64,000 bases of DNA, taken from contig JARWIR010000051.1 in the NCBI GenBank assembly GCA_029959085.1, positions 1,984,001-2,048,000 of the forward strand, in the 5' to 3' direction. Shown here in pieces: positions 26,601-38,575 of the stretch. A program made the position numbers and the translations under genes. The stretch is from Nemophila menziesii. Taxonomy: Eukaryota > Streptophyta > Magnoliopsida > Boraginales > Hydrophyllaceae. Each line of letters starts with the position of its first letter. The stretch's first letter is position 1. The notes below the pieces were generated by a model. The model did no database searches. It worked only from the letters and a program-made list of their open reading frames with translations, and was not told the DNA's origin.

Positions 26601-28364
26601 CAAAAATGGATATATACCCAAAAATCTTACTGGGTATACGTAAATTTCTTATCAAAAAAAGGATATATATACCCAAAAAAGCCGTGTTTTTTTAAAAGCA
26701 CTAATATAATCAACCTACGAATAGAAGAGAAGACGCCAATAAACTATTTTAAGATTCACAATACAAAAAAAATTGAGAGGTAATTGGTTAATTGGTCAGT
26801 TTTCTTTAGAACTAAGAAGTAACAATTTCACACAAATATCGGTAGTTTTAAAACTATAAAATCAAGTAGATATTATACAATGACTCAGTTGAGTAAATAT
26901 TATACAAAAGGTACACGGATTAATTAGTGTCACTCCAGCTGGGCCCCACCACTTGCGGATGAAGATAAATAATGCGGCTACACATAAAGATGTTTCTCGG
27001 CTGCAGACAAGTATTCCAAAAGAGAAGGAGGCCGCAGATTTGCACATGCTTACAAATAATGATCATCGCCACCTCATCATTCCTACTGATTTGATGCATC
27101 GAAATTCTCCAACAATTATACTACACCAGACTCCAAAATGCGATATCGCTTATGTCCGGTTCCGAGATAATAAGCTACTGATTTGCGTGGCCGTCTCACA
27201 TAAATCCTAAAGCTTCTTTTGGAAAATGAAATGAGTCTGCACAAGTATATAATATTTAAAAACAAACTATAGGGACCTATAGTGCAATTAACTAAAACAA
27301 ATGAAGCACAAAACAATTACTCCATCATAAATTTTTCTAGTTTCAGGAGCAGCACAAACAAGAGACCTATATTAAATCTTCAGATTCTACATGGGTTTTA
27401 CTACAAACTTTAGGCGATATAATTTGTTGGAAGAACCTGCTGGTATCCTTTCGAAAGTTACAGTATCTTTAGGGGCAAATCTGCAAACATTGAAAAATAA
27501 GAGTGCGGGTTAGTTGCTTGGTATTAATTTTGCAGCAATTGATATGAGCAACATCATTACGGATTATTTGAAAGCAAATTCAAACAAGCATGTAGTTGCA
27601 ATTAAATCAAATAAGTAGATGTCTTTCCCCAAAAAGCAGTGTATCTATACCAAAAGAGTAAGAGCTTCTAATAGGCGAACAGAACAAATAATCTCCACCC
27701 ACATACCAACATAAAGATTCAGATTTTACAATTTTTTAATGGATTCTATAAATGAGTATATAACAAATTTATAACACCTAAATCATACACTAATTCAGAA
27801 GACCTAAAAAACATATGCACAGTCACAACAAAATTACTAAGAAGAAGTGACAAAAACCCAATTTTAGTATACCAATTAAGATGAATCATAAAAGACAACA
27901 ATTACGTTTAAGAAGATCTTTAAAAGTATAAGATTGTAATGAAAAATTGAGAGTATATAAGATTCAATACTTAGATCTCATTACTGAAGAAATAGATTGA
28001 AATTAAAAAAATTACCCGTCTGCATATATAAGCTCTCGAATCTTAGATCCAATTTTCTTTTGGCCATAACGACCACCACCAATTTCCGACTTTGTGACTA
28101 GTGACGAGTTAGGTTTTCTATGGTGGTGGAAGCTGAATAGGGTTGGATGGTGAAAGATTTGAACTTTGTGGCCATTATAGGCCTCTTATGAGATGGTGAG
28201 ATAAGGGTATATTTATTGATTGATTTGGTTTAAAGAATTATTTGGAGATGGTGGTGGCGGTAATGGGTTAATACTGTGAGAGAAGATGGCCACGAAAAGC
28301 TTGCTGTGATTCTCGTTGATGTTTCTTCTCACCGGAAAAGGGTTCATTTGTTTTTGCTTGTTGA
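26601..28364. other. Gene-poor MULE interior between array I and inner terminus
   Basis: It contains GTATATACCC phrases at 26610-26690. An unrecognised 85-codon frame at 26953-27210 (MRMKINNAATHK) is less AT-rich than its surroundings and could be another captured piece. Beyond that I see only AT-rich sequence. No protein family can be assigned. Confidence 0.4.
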
Positions 28365-28690
28365 TTTCGTACGAGAGAGAAGAGGGAGATCAGAGTGATA
28401 AGAGAGAGAACAGTGAGTACATGTAAAAGCAATTACACCCAACGTAATAAGGAAAGAGGGAATATTGATTTCAATTCAAATTTGAATTTCAAAAAATAAG
28501 AAAGAAGTGTAAGAAAGAGAGATAAGAGTGTAAGAGATGGATCAGGTCTGGCTGTACTGGGAGAGAGAAAGGGAGAAGAAGGTGTTAGTTACATTAGGCC
28601 TTTAAAAGAATTATAAGGCTTTAAAACATATGTTATTACAACTGGGCCTTAAAATTAATGTGTACTGAACGAGGTGTTTGAAATGGGTAT
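28365..28690 (-). repeat. Internal inverted copy of the MULE terminus
   Basis: On the minus strand it reads the same order as the left terminus: an AAGGCCCAGTTGTAATAAC-type start, ATGTTTTAAAGCC, AAAGGCC, CTAATGTAACTAAC, CTTCTTCTCCC, then a TTGAAATTCAAATTTGAATT block. The part at 28365-28420 (CGTACGAGAGAGAAG, AACAGTGAG) also matches 49058-49098. It marks the end of a second related element. No 9-bp duplication was found for it. Confidence 0.6.
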
Positions 28691-28785
28691 ACATCCATAA
28701 TGAATTTGAATGTGTCTCTGTGTATACCTATTTTGTTTATTTTGCTAATACAAAGATAAAATTGGGTATACTTCCATTGTTATTG

Positions 28786-28790
28786 ATATG
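28786..28790 (+). other. Target-site duplication, left (ATATG)
   Basis: ATATG directly precedes the 5' LTR and is repeated at 41636-41640 directly after the 3' LTR. This 5-bp duplication fits Ty3/gypsy integrases. Confidence 0.95.
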
Positions 28791-30355
28791 TGATGTCTCC
28801 CTAATTGTTCTTATTTTAGACCCTTAGGAGACATCATTTTTGGTGTTTATTTAATTAATTCGATAGACTTTTGAATGAAATATGCAATAATTCGGATTTC
28901 CCTTTTTATTTCTAGCATTTTTGAATTATTAAACTTTTGCGCGTAATATTGGTATTTTTAGTGTAAAGTTTACAGGTTTTTAGATGTTAGCTAGGAAAGG
29001 AATCCGAAGATAAAGTCAAAGATCAAAAGATAGAGTCAAGACTTGAAGAGAAATCCCGAAGATTTTATTTTAGAGCTAAAAATCCATTTTCCAGGCCCTT
29101 GATTGCTGTTTTCGAGGTACTTAAGAGCTGATTGAGCCGCTGACCTTTGAAGAGAAAACATTCCTTATCGAAGTACGGAACTTTAGCAACTGGAATGAGG
29201 TCAATCGGAGTTGTAACGCATCGGGAAAAGCAGTTTTAGTGAAGGCCTGTCATCAGTTACGGGATTTTGGGCTTAGAAAGTGGGCTTGGACATTTAATTA
29301 GGCTTTTATTTTCTGGTCCAAGCCCTAGTCCGAATTTTTAACTATAAAAGGAGGTCTGGACTCTTATTTTAAAGACAATTCACTTTCCACAAGATTAAAA
29401 ACACCAGAGAAGCTACAGCAGGAAGAAAGGAGAAGCTACGAGAGCTGGAGTGGGTCTATAGCTCCGTTCGTAGTCATTCTTATTCCGAAAATTAGGTTTT
29501 TCTTTTATTTTAATTTTGTAACGAATATGAATTCCATTTCTTTTTATTTTGTTTTTAATTTTAATATGAGCTAAATTTCCATTAGTGCTTGAGAACAAAA
29601 CAATGGGTGAATCTTGATTTTATTATTATAACGAATGTTGAATTTGGGTTTTTATTGAATTAAATTAAATTAGGGCTTTTACTATTTTCGACAATTTGTG
29701 AATGTTTACTGATTTTAGAGTCGCGAACTAAAATTAGGTGTTAGTATCTAAGCTATTCCATATATGTGGCGTATGGATCATCCTGACGGGGGGTTTAGGT
29801 ACAGAAATAATTGTTCAATCTAGGATAAAAACTATTGATTCTGACGAACTTAGTTAATCCTAGGGCCAATGTGGTAATACATCTTAATCATCCAACGGTG
29901 GATCATATTTACCCTGACGGGACTAGTGACACTTTAGGATCGCCTTATAGTCCACCCTGACGGGGGTATAAGGATATTAGAATCCCGACCATTGTAATTG
30001 ACTGATTTAACCCTTAAACAACATAAGTTAGAAAGTAAAATTAGGAGGATCCTTGCGTTCTCAAGTACTACATCTCATATTGCGTTTTCACTCTTTTTAC
30101 TTGCGTCTTACCTTTTACTTGCATTATTATTTTGTCTTTCATTTATTAATTATAATAAACAAAACCAAAACAAACATTTTATTATCTTTCATTTCCATAA
30201 GTGCATCAATCACTACTTGCTAAACATTGTGATCAACCATCCGTCCTTGGAACGAATCTGTATTATCATATATACTACTTGGGACAACCGTACACTTGCG
30301 GTTGTGGTTCGATTAGCATTTGCATATTATTTTTAGAACACACAAAGGACCACCA
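28791..30355 (+). repeat. 5' LTR
   Basis: It starts TGATGTCTCC and ends CCACCA. It equals 40071-41635 at a fixed offset of 11,280 with no difference that I could find. It contains a TATA box at 29343-29350 and three copies of CCTGACGGG (29782, 29913, 29956). Its 61- and 112-codon frames are not recognisable proteins. Confidence 0.95.
29343..29350 (+). promoter_or_regulatory. Probable LTR TATA box
   Basis: TATAAAAG in the context AACTATAAAAGGAGG lies 553 bp into the 1,565-bp LTR. This is a plausible core promoter for the genomic RNA. The same sequence lies at 40623-40630 in the 3' LTR. Confidence 0.5.
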
Positions 30356-30361
30356 AGTTTT

Positions 30362-30380
30362 TGGCGCCGCTGCCGGGGAC
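30362..30380 (+). other. Primer-binding site (tRNA-Asp type)
   Basis: TGGCGCCGCTGCCGGGGAC begins six bases after the LTR end. It resembles the complement of the 3' end of plant tRNA-Asp, the primer known for Athila elements, with one difference from the usual GTTGCC core. Confidence 0.85.
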
Positions 30381-30489
30381 GGTAGCGTGTGACCACGGTG
30401 TTTATCCTTTAGTGATAAGTGCATTTATTTTATTTTATCAGTTTTACGCTTTTTGTTTGTTAGCTTTTTCAGGTTTTTAGGTTTGGTGT

Positions 30490-33400
30490 ATGCGAAGAAG
30501 GCTATTCAAGGATCTAGAGCCAACACCTCCGATCCTTAGTAATCCAGAATCGTTGATCAGACTTGCGAACAGAAGAAGAAGAGAACGAGAAACTTTAGAA
30601 GTAGAAGAATTAAGTAACAGAATGGAGAATATCATTATTCAAGGTCAACAGAATGGACAAGGCCAGTTAGATGCAAATGGCCAACCTTTAGCTCCAGGCG
30701 TTATTCCTCAAGTTCAACCACTAAATCCTAACCCTCCAGTCCAGATAGTGATGAATCATGATCCGTGGTTCACTAATGGCCCTCCCGAAGTTCCATTCCG
30801 CGCTCCAGCTATAGGAGTAGGTGCTCCAGATATTAATGTTCCGAGATTCCGTCCAGATCCGGGTATGCTAGCTCAGTTCCAAAACTTTGGAAATTTTCGC
30901 GGAAGACCATCGGAAGATCCTCTTAGAGCGGTACAAAAATTTAAGCAGATATGTGATTCTTATATCACACAAGGGGTTTCAAGAGAACAGATGTATTTTG
31001 CTGCTTTCAAATTCTTTGTCATTGATGGAGCAAGTGAATGGCACGATACGCAAGATCCTACGAGGATTACTAATTGGGACCAATTAGAAATCGCTTTCTT
31101 TGACAGGTATTACCCAAGTAACATGAGGTTAGATGCTGAACTAGAATTGACACAATTCCGTCAAGAGTATGAGGAAACTGTGGGTAGGAGTTGGACAAGA
31201 TTTCAGATGTGTTTGCGTAAAGTTCCTAATCATGGCTTTTCAGAACAACAACAGTTAAAGATCTTTTATAGAGGCCTTGATGGAATTTCGAGAGAGAAGT
31301 TGGATACACTATGTGGAGCAGGTTTTCTTCAAGTTCAACCCGCTCATGCCAAGATCATTTTAGAGAGAACAGTCAAGAATGAAGTTGGGTGGAGCTCAGT
31401 AAGAACACCAGTCAAGGGAGTAAATAATGTTGACATAGAAGAGAAATTTGCTACGTTTGAGAATAAGATCCAGAATACCATAGAGCAACAATTGAAGCAG
31501 CTTACTCTAGCTGTGACAGAAGGATTTTCGGGTAAGAAGGTAGTTGTGCATGCTGCACAAGAAGTTTATATGTGTTCAATTTGTAAGGTAGATGATCATG
31601 ATGAGGAAAGTTGTCCGAATAATCAAGAATCAGTGAATTTTATGTCCAACAGAGGTAATTTTAATTCGAGTGGTAATGGATATCAACCTAACAGAAACCA
31701 TCCTGGGTTTCAATATTCGAATCCTAATGGGGCAGCCAATCCTACATATGCGTATCAGCCGCGTCCCCAAGGTAACAACTATAATCCTAGACCACAAAAC
31801 AATTATCAAGGAGGACAGAATCAGAATACTTATGTACCAAGACAAGCTCCTCAGAATACTTACGATGAAACGCTAAACCAGAAAGCTTTACCTGCACATC
31901 CACAGGAAGGGGTACTCACCCTTCAGAAAACTGTTGAAAATTTGATTGCTCTACAAGCACAAGCGATGGAACGTCAGAACGCTGCAATAGAAAGACAAAA
32001 TGCAGCTGAAGCAAATATGAAGATGTTCCAGAATCAGCTGAGTCAAATCAGTAAACAGCTCAATCAACGTCCACAAGGACAACTTCCAAGCGATACGGAA
32101 AATCCAACACAACGTGAAGATTGCAAGGCTGTTACATTAAGAAGTGGTAAGAACCTCCTTCCACCTCCTTTTCCCGTTATGAAAGAGAAAGAAGTTCCAA
32201 GAAAAGAAAAGGAAGGGGGTGAGAAAGAGAAAGAGAATGAGAAAGATAGTGAGGTTGAAGAGATAGAAAGACCAAGAGAAATTCCGAAAAAGAGAGATGA
32301 AATTGTAAGCAATCGCCCTCCACCACCGTTTCCATCGCGAGTTCAGAAAAAGGGTGATATGGGTGATTTTCAGAAATTCTTCAATAGAGTGAGGGGTTTG
32401 AGTATTAATATTCCGTTACTTGAGGCAATTCGAGATATTCCTAAGTATACGAAGTTTTTGAAGAGGGCCCTCACTAATAAAAGGCCCTACTGTGATAATG
32501 AGATGATTGGCCTTCCTGAAGAGTGTAGTGCGATTTGCCAGAGCAAATTACCTCCGAAGTTAGTTGATCCGGGGAGTTTCACGATTCCCATATCGATTGG
32601 AGAAGAATGGAAAGGAAAGGCACTATGCGATTTGGGGGCAAGCATCAACTTGATGCCCAAGTCAGTCTTTGATAAGCTTAAAATTGGAAACGCAAGACCT
32701 ACCTCTATGGTCTTGCAAATGGCGGACAGGTCTCTTGCTCATCCTGAAGGCCGTATTGAGGATGTCCTTGTTAAGGCAGGTACACTTATATTTCCTGTTG
32801 ATTTCGTAATTCTTGAATACAATGCAGATAGAAATGTCCCCATTATTTTGGGTAGACCCTTCCTAGCTACAGGGAGGACATTGATCGATGTAGAGAATGG
32901 CGAATTAACAATGAGGATACAAGATGAGGAAGTGAAATTCAATGTATTTCGAGCTATGAAATTCCCAGATTCTCAGGAAGATTGCTTCAGAATGGATGTA
33001 GTAGAGCAAGCATCGCAAGAGGTATTTAATTGTTTAAATTTTGATGATATCTTGCAGGCTGCTTTGACATTAGATTCACCTGAGATGATGGAGGAGCTTA
33101 CAGAAACAGTGGCAGCTCTCAATTCTGAAAATCCGAAATATAGGCGTCTTGCCTATGAACCTGTGAGAGAACCGGGGGAGATTATTCCTAAAAAGAAACC
33201 TTCAATTGAATCTCCTCCGGAGTTGGAAGAAAAACCATTGCCAGCACACTTGAGGTATGCTTATTTGGGTACTAATGAAACTCTACCTGTTATTGTTTCA
33301 GCTAATTTAACAGGTCCTCAAGAAGATAAACTGTTGCGTGTGTTAAGAGCCAACAAAGAAGCAATAGGTTGGACAATTGCCGATATCAAAGGCATTAGTC

Positions 33401-36144
33401 CATCCTATTGTCAACACAAAATCATACTAGAAGATGTTAATGCACGCTCAGTTGAAGGTCAGAGAAGATTAATGCCAGCCATGAAGGATGTGGTGAAGAA
33501 GGAGGTGATTAAGCTTTTAGATGCGGGGATTATTTATCCCATTTCGAGTAGTGAATGGGTGAGTCCGGTTCAGTGTGTACCGAAGAAAGGAGGAATTACA
33601 ACAATTCTTAATGACAAAAATGAGGCGATCCCTTCAAGAACAGTAGTTGGTTGGAGAGTTTGCATGGATTACAGAAAGCTGAACAAGGCCACCAGAAAAG
33701 ATCATTTCCCTTTGCCCTTCATTGATCAAATGTTAGACAAATTAGCCGGAAGGGAATATTACTGTTTCTTGGATGGTTACTCTGGGTACAATCAGATCTA
33801 CGTGGCTCCAGAAGATCAACATAAGACTACCTTTACATGCCCATTTGGTACTTTTGCATATCGCAGAATGCCATTTGGGTTGTGTAACGCTCCCGCTACT
33901 TTTCAAAGGTGCATGATGGCCATCTTCTGGGACATGATAGATAATTTCCTTGAAGTGTTCATGGATGATTTCTCCGTGTTTGGTGATGATTTTGATATAT
34001 GTTTGGATAACTTGGAGAAAGTGTTAGTAAGATGCAAGGAAACAGATTTGGTGCTCAACTGGGAGAAGTGTCATTTCATGGTTCGCGAAGGTATTGTTCT
34101 GGGTCACAAAGTTTCGAGTGTTGGTTTAGAAGTTGATAGAGCAAAGATAGAGGTAATTAAAACTCTTCCCCCTCCTGTTTCTGTTAAAGGGGTAAGGAGT
34201 TTTCTTGGCCATGCTGGCTTTTACAGGCGTTTTATTAAAGATTTTTCTAAGATTGCTAAACCACTATGCAACTTACTCGAAAAGGATTGCAAATTCCTTT
34301 TTGATGAAGCTTGTTTAGCGGCCTTCAAAGCAATCAAAGAAAAGCTTATTTCTGCTCCTATAGTGTTACCTCCAGATTGGAATTTACCGTTTGAGGTTAT
34401 GTGTGATGCGAGTGATTTGTGTATGGGAGCTGTATTAGGACAGAGGAAAGAGAAGGTTTTTCATTCGATTTACTATGCTAGTAAAACTTTTAGTGGTGCT
34501 CAGATTAATTACACAGTTACAGAAAAGGAGTTGCTAGCAGTTGTATATTCGTTTGATAAATTTCGCTCTTATCTTCTTGGAGCGAAAGTTATTGTTTATA
34601 CAGATCATTCCGCGATCAGATTTCTCATGGAGAAGAAAGATGCAAAACCAAGGTTAATCAGATGGGTGTTATTGCTTCAAGAGTTCGATTTAGAGATCAA
34701 AGATAGAAAGGGTTGTGAGAATCAGGTTGCAGATCATCTATCGCGTTTAGAGGGTTCAGAGATGAATAGTGGTACTGAAGCAGTTAGAGAAGAGTTTCCT
34801 GATGAGAGTTTATTCGTTGTCCGAGATTATGAGGCTCCGTGGTATGCAGATATTGCAAATTTAGTGGTGAGTGGTGTTTTTCCTGAAGGTTCTACTTATC
34901 AAGAAAGAAAGAGGTTAGCTCATCGTGCTAGACAGTTCTTTTGGGAGGATCCGTTCCTCTATAAAGTTTGTGCTGACCAAATGATACGAAGATGTGTAGC
35001 AAGGGAAGAGACTCAAGCCATTATAGCTGGATGCCATGATTCATTATATGGAGGACATTTCAAAGGAGACAGAACTGCTGCAAAGGTATTTCAATCAGGT
35101 TTTTACTGGCCTTCTCTTATAAAAGATTGTCATGAATATGTTAAGAAATGTACGAGATGCCAGTTTACCGGAAACATATCTAAGAGGGATGAGATGCCGC
35201 GTAATAATGTGTTAGAGGTTGAGATATTCGATGTGTGGGGCATAGACTTTATGGGTCCTTTCGTTCCTTCAAATGGTAACCTCTATATCTTATTGGCTGT
35301 TGATTATGTGTCTAAGTGGGTAGAAGCGGTGGCTTTACCTACTAATGATTCACGAGTGGTGATTAAGTTCTTGAAGTCACATATTTTCACTAGACATGGC
35401 ACACCTAGAGTGATTATTAGCGATGGAGGATCTCATTTCGTTAATAGATATCTGAAGACTATTCTAGAGAAATATGGAGTCAGACACCGTGTATCTACTG
35501 CATACCATCCACAATCCAATGGGCAAGCTGAAGTTTCGAATCGTGAAGTCAAATCAATCCTAGAGAAAACCGTTGGTCCTACAAGAAAAGATTGGTCAAT
35601 GAAGTTAGATGATGCGTTGTGGGCCTATCGTACTGCGTTTAAGACTCCAGTAGGTGCATCTCCTTATCGTATGGTGTATGGTAAGGCTTGTCACTTACCT
35701 TTAGAGCTTGAAATGGGTGCCTATTGGGCAATTGCGCAGTTGAACTTAGATCCTATCTTAGCCGGAAAGAATCGTATGATGAAGCTTAATGAACTTGACG
35801 AATTCCGATTGCATGCTTATGAAAATGCTAAACTTTACAAAGAAAATACAAAGAAATGGCATGACAATCGGATTCGTCCAAAGAACTTTGAAGTGGGGCA
35901 AAAAGTATTAAAGTATAATTCAAAGTTCAGCAATTTTCCGGGTAAGTTAAGATCTAAGTGGTCAGGTCCATACATAGTGACCAAAGTTACACCTCATGGG
36001 GCGATAGAAATAGAACACCCGCTAGAGAACCGTACCTTTATGGTTAACGGTCACAGATTAAAGATATACCATGGAGGTGAAGATACCAATCGCTCGGAAG
36101 ATCCACATCCCGGGGAGGTCATGTATCTCCTCGAGAATCCTTAG
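30490..36144 (+). CDS. Gag-pol polyprotein of Athila-type element
   Basis: One frame of 1,884 residues, starting at an ATG after the leader, with domains in canonical Ty3/gypsy order. Gag ([11 protein letters not shown] near 120) ends with a zinc knuckle [14 protein letters not shown] near 361-374. A long Gln/Asn- and Lys/Glu-rich linker follows. The aspartic protease is at about 711 ([11 protein letters not shown]). Reverse transcriptase covers about 990-1190, with catalytic FMDD near 1157. RNase H runs about 1300-1415 (CDAS, TDH, DHLSRL). Integrase follows from about 1500 with an HHCC zinc finger, then a D,D36E core (GIDFMGP near 1583, SDGGSHF near 1643, GQAEVSNRE near 1679). No stop or frameshift is present. 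Gag and pol are fused in one frame, so no recoding signal is needed. Its product copies the element through an RNA intermediate in virus-like particles. Confidence 0.97.
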   Translation: MRRRLFKDLEPTPPILSNPESLIRLANRRRRERETLEVEELSNRMENIIIQGQQNGQGQLDANGQPLAPGVIPQVQPLNPNPPVQIVMNHDPWFTNGPPEVPFRAPAIGVGAPDINVPRFRPDPGMLAQFQNFGNFRGRPSEDPLRAVQKFKQICDSYITQGVSREQMYFAAFKFFVIDGASEWHDTQDPTRITNWDQLEIAFFDRYYPSNMRLDAELELTQFRQEYEETVGRSWTRFQMCLRKVPNHGFSEQQQLKIFYRGLDGISREKLDTLCGAGFLQVQPAHAKIILERTVKNEVGWSSVRTPVKGVNNVDIEEKFATFENKIQNTIEQQLKQLTLAVTEGFSGKKVVVHAAQEVYMCSICKVDDHDEESCPNNQESVNFMSNRGNFNSSGNGYQPNRNHPGFQYSNPNGAANPTYAYQPRPQGNNYNPRPQNNYQGGQNQNTYVPRQAPQNTYDETLNQKALPAHPQEGVLTLQKTVENLIALQAQAMERQNAAIERQNAAEANMKMFQNQLSQISKQLNQRPQGQLPSDTENPTQREDCKAVTLRSGKNLLPPPFPVMKEKEVPRKEKEGGEKEKENEKDSEVEEIERPREIPKKRDEIVSNRPPPPFPSRVQKKGDMGDFQKFFNRVRGLSINIPLLEAIRDIPKYTKFLKRALTNKRPYCDNEMIGLPEECSAICQSKLPPKLVDPGSFTIPISIGEEWKGKALCDLGASINLMPKSVFDKLKIGNARPTSMVLQMADRSLAHPEGRIEDVLVKAGTLIFPVDFVILEYNADRNVPIILGRPFLATGRTLIDVENGELTMRIQDEEVKFNVFRAMKFPDSQEDCFRMDVVEQASQEVFNCLNFDDILQAALTLDSPEMMEELTETVAALNSENPKYRRLAYEPVREPGEIIPKKKPSIESPPELEEKPLPAHLRYAYLGTNETLPVIVSANLTGPQEDKLLRVLRANKEAIGWTIADIKGISPSYCQHKIILEDVNARSVEGQRRLMPAMKDVVKKEVIKLLDAGIIYPISSSEWVSPVQCVPKKGGITTILNDKNEAIPSRTVVGWRVCMDYRKLNKATRKDHFPLPFIDQMLDKLAGREYYCFLDGYSGYNQIYVAPEDQHKTTFTCPFGTFAYRRMPFGLCNAPATFQRCMMAIFWDMIDNFLEVFMDDFSVFGDDFDICLDNLEKVLVRCKETDLVLNWEKCHFMVREGIVLGHKVSSVGLEVDRAKIEVIKTLPPPVSVKGVRSFLGHAGFYRRFIKDFSKIAKPLCNLLEKDCKFLFDEACLAAFKAIKEKLISAPIVLPPDWNLPFEVMCDASDLCMGAVLGQRKEKVFHSIYYASKTFSGAQINYTVTEKELLAVVYSFDKFRSYLLGAKVIVYTDHSAIRFLMEKKDAKPRLIRWVLLLQEFDLEIKDRKGCENQVADHLSRLEGSEMNSGTEAVREEFPDESLFVVRDYEAPWYADIANLVVSGVFPEGSTYQERKRLAHRARQFFWEDPFLYKVCADQMIRRCVAREETQAIIAGCHDSLYGGHFKGDRTAAKVFQSGFYWPSLIKDCHEYVKKCTRCQFTGNISKRDEMPRNNVLEVEIFDVWGIDFMGPFVPSNGNLYILLAVDYVSKWVEAVALPTNDSRVVIKFLKSHIFTRHGTPRVIISDGGSHFVNRYLKTILEKYGVRHRVSTAYHPQSNGQAEVSNREVKSILEKTVGPTRKDWSMKLDDALWAYRTAFKTPVGASPYRMVYGKACHLPLELEMGAYWAIAQLNLDPILAGKNRMMKLNELDEFRLHAYENAKLYKENTKKWHDNRIRPKNFEVGQKVLKYNSKFSNFPGKLRSKWSGPYIVTKVTPHGAIEIEHPLENRTFMVNGHRLKIYHGGEDTNRSEDPHPGEVMYLLENP

Positions 36145-36322
36145 AAGCGTGAGGTAACCCGTCGAGCTTAACGACGTTAAACAAAAGCCAATTACTTGTA
36201 TATTAGCTGAGTTTTTCTATTTTTGCAATTTAGATTAGTTTGATTTTCGTAATTTTATTTTTTTTATTATTAAGAAATGAGGAAGGGTAGTTGTTTTTGA
36301 TGATTTCAGGGGTAAAAAGGAC

Positions 36323-36335
36323 TTGAGTTTGGGGT
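36323..36335 (+). repeat. PPT-like motif copy 1 of 5
   Basis: TTGAGTTTGGGGT. The same 13-mer occurs at 37238-37250, 38662-38674 and 39209-39221, and a variant forms the tract directly before the 3' LTR (40056-40070). Confidence 0.7.
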
Positions 36336-36364
36336 CGATTTGGCGAAAACAGAAGAAAAAGAGG

Positions 36365-36720
36365 TTGGATGTCCAGGAGAAACCGGGAACCCGCATTCCA
36401 CAGAACCGGGTACCCGGTTTTGGTGCTGTAATTTCTGAAATTCCCTGACCCAGCGTCTTGGTGGCTTGCGTTTTCGTGCGTTTTCATTCGCGCCATCGAC
36501 ACAAATCCGGGTACCCGCATTTGGCAGAACCGGGTACCCGGTTTCGGAGCTGCTGTTGGTGAAATTTTCTGGTCCAGCGTTTCAGGGTGCTGCGTTTTGG
36601 CGCGTTTTCATTCGCGCCATCGAGAAAATCCGGGAACCCGCATTCCACAGAACCGGGTACCCGGTTTCGGCGAGCAAAATCCCTGACCCAGCGTCTTGGG
36701 GTCCAGCGTTTTGGTGCGTT
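36365..36720 (+). repeat. Three tandem ~123-bp units with paired CCGGG-N-ACCCGG motifs
   Basis: Units begin near 36383, 36507 and 36630. Each has a CCGGGAACCCGC or CCGGGTACCCGC, then ATTCCACAGAA (or a variant), then ACCGGGTACCCGGTTT, and a GC-rich tail with CCAGCGTTTT and TTCATTCGCGCCATCGA. The GC content contrasts with the AT-rich element. Further pairs of the motif lie at 36829-36870 and 39379-39417. The motif is nearly palindromic, so each pair can fold. Confidence 0.85.
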
Positions 36721-36722
36721 TT

Positions 36723-36723
<1 letters not shown>

Positions 36724-36790
<67 letters not shown>
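36724..36790 (+). repeat. Poly(A) tract, 67 bases
   Basis: An uninterrupted A run inside the element between gag-pol and the second frame. Another of 26 As lies at 39428-39453. Lengths of such runs are unstable and prone to assembly error. Confidence 0.95.
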
Positions 36791-36794
<4 letters not shown>

Positions 36795-37258
36795 ACAATT
36801 ATTTTTCCGCGCCGTCACAGCGACGCGGAACCGGGGACCCGGTTTTCCAAATCCGGGAACCCGGTTTGAAAGCTGTGAGAGGCGGTTTTGGGTATTTTAA
36901 CCTAGTTTTCTTAGCCTCTTTTGCAAGTTTTTACCTAAAACGCACCAATAGCCTCCCCACCTACGAAATTCATCTACCAAAACACTATATATCATCAAAT
37001 CCTACCCTCTTTCACCACAAAAACATAAGATCAACTCACCTCCTCTCCAAAATAACATCAAATCCTTAGTTTTTCCCAAGATTCTTCTTCATCAAATCCT
37101 AAACTAAAACCCAATTCTTTCTTCTCCCACTCAAAGTAATCAAGACCCATCTCATATTCACCCTAGTTCTTCAATTCCTAAGCCTCAAAACATCAAAATT
37201 CTAAACTTTTTCTCTAAGTTTTTCATTATTTGAAGTTTTGAGTTTGGGGTGAAAAGAG

Positions 37259-38575
37259 ATGACTAACAGAACCGGTGATTTTCGAAGAACTGCTCCTAGA
37301 AGAAAGACCACCATTGGTGGTTCACAAGAACAAGCTATTGAGATTCCTGATTCGCGTCCTAAACGAAAAATTAACGAAGTTAAGCTTGATTCTAACAGAA
37401 AAGAAATCACAGGTCTAAAGCGGAGATTGATTGATGAGATAGAAAGTGAGATGGAACAAGAAGAGGAAATTGCGAAGAACATTGAGAAGGAAACTGAACA
37501 AGAGATTCCGGAAGCAACTGTTCAAAAACCCCCGCGTATGAAGATGTGGGCCCACAAACCTAAGAGGGTCTACACTTGTTGGAATACTCAGGTTCGTGAA
37601 AGAATTGAATTTTTGAAATTTGGTGAGGAGACGAATTTTCCTAAGGGTATTATGAGTAGTGATTACAAGGAATATGCTGTGACATGTGCTAAGTTTGGTT
37701 GGAAAGAGTTACAAGAAAGGAAGCTTGAGTTTATTCCTACTTTTGTGCGAGAATTTTACGAAGGTTTAGCTACCTCACATGATGCCATTGATATCCGCAA
37801 AAAGGTAGTTCCTTTCTCTATTGAACGTATTCGGAAATCATTGAAACTACCCAACTTTTCTGGAACATGCCCCTTCCAAGAAACTCTTAATGACCCTTCC
37901 TTTGATTTTGAATCCCTTTGGGGGACCGTGCTTGTTAATGGGACTAGCCCAATTCCTGAAGGTGAAAGGTATCCTGGACAGTTTTACAGCAGTAGTTTGA
38001 CACCTCGTGCGAAGGTTTGGTCTCGTTTCATAATACCCACTTTCTTTGGTATTAAACACACTTCCGAGTTGAAGAAAGAGCACATATTTGTTATTAAGTG
38101 TATTTTGGAGGAGAAACCATTTGATGTTGCTAAGATCATTTATGATACAATCATGGAGTTCGCGAAATCACCAATGAAACAACAAAATCTGAAGTTTCCT
38201 TGTACTATTACTCAGTTGTGTTTAGACGCAAAGATTCCTCGTAAGGACGCAGATATTGACATTGTTTCAGTTGGTGTGAGTATAGCTTTGAGCACAATCA
38301 AGAACATCCATGAAGAAGCAACACGAGCTACAAGAAGTCCAAGAACTCCTCAATCAAAGAAAGCGAAAACTGTACCTGAGTTGGAAGCGAAGATTCAGGT
38401 GTTGGAAGAGAATCAGGAGAGGATGATTGCTACCTTGGGAAACGTTACAAAAGAATTGGACCTGCTTCGAAATTTAATCCTAGGCGTAAATACACTTCAA
38501 AACGCGATTTATGATGCTGTTACGCGAGATAAAGGTCCGGAACGCAACACCGATAACCAGCCTCGCGCTGGTTAA
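37259..38575 (+). CDS. Athila second ORF (plant transposon protein, env position)
   Basis: 438 residues from an ATG that directly follows a PPT-like motif. The N-terminus is basic (RRTAPRRKTT, PKRK), suggesting nuclear or nucleic-acid contact. An acidic stretch comes next. The middle has EFYEGL, then VPFSIERIRKSLKLPN and RAKVWSRFIIPTFFG, typical of the putative plant transposon protein domain (Transposase_32 type) found downstream of pol in Athila elements. The C-terminus (VPELEAKIQVLEENQERMI) looks like a coiled coil. I see no signal peptide or convincing membrane segment, so it is not an obvious envelope protein. Function is not established. It probably needs a spliced or subgenomic mRNA. 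Confidence 0.8.
   Translation: MTNRTGDFRRTAPRRKTTIGGSQEQAIEIPDSRPKRKINEVKLDSNRKEITGLKRRLIDEIESEMEQEEEIAKNIEKETEQEIPEATVQKPPRMKMWAHKPKRVYTCWNTQVRERIEFLKFGEETNFPKGIMSSDYKEYAVTCAKFGWKELQERKLEFIPTFVREFYEGLATSHDAIDIRKKVVPFSIERIRKSLKLPNFSGTCPFQETLNDPSFDFESLWGTVLVNGTSPIPEGERYPGQFYSSSLTPRAKVWSRFIIPTFFGIKHTSELKKEHIFVIKCILEEKPFDVAKIIYDTIMEFAKSPMKQQNLKFPCTITQLCLDAKIPRKDADIDIVSVGVSIALSTIKNIHEEATRATRSPRTPQSKKAKTVPELEAKIQVLEENQERMIATLGNVTKELDLLRNLILGVNTLQNAIYDAVTRDKGPERNTDNQPRAG

Noticed and set aside
29998..30336. 112-codon frame in the LTR, repeated at 41278-41616
   Set aside because: It is identical in both LTRs only because the LTRs are identical. Hydrophobic, unrecognised and not conserved in the other LTR subfamily.
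36466..36900. Open frames of 78-160 codons containing long poly-Lys or poly-Phe
   Set aside because: They read through the poly(A)67 tract and GC-rich tandem repeats in the retroelement's non-coding region.
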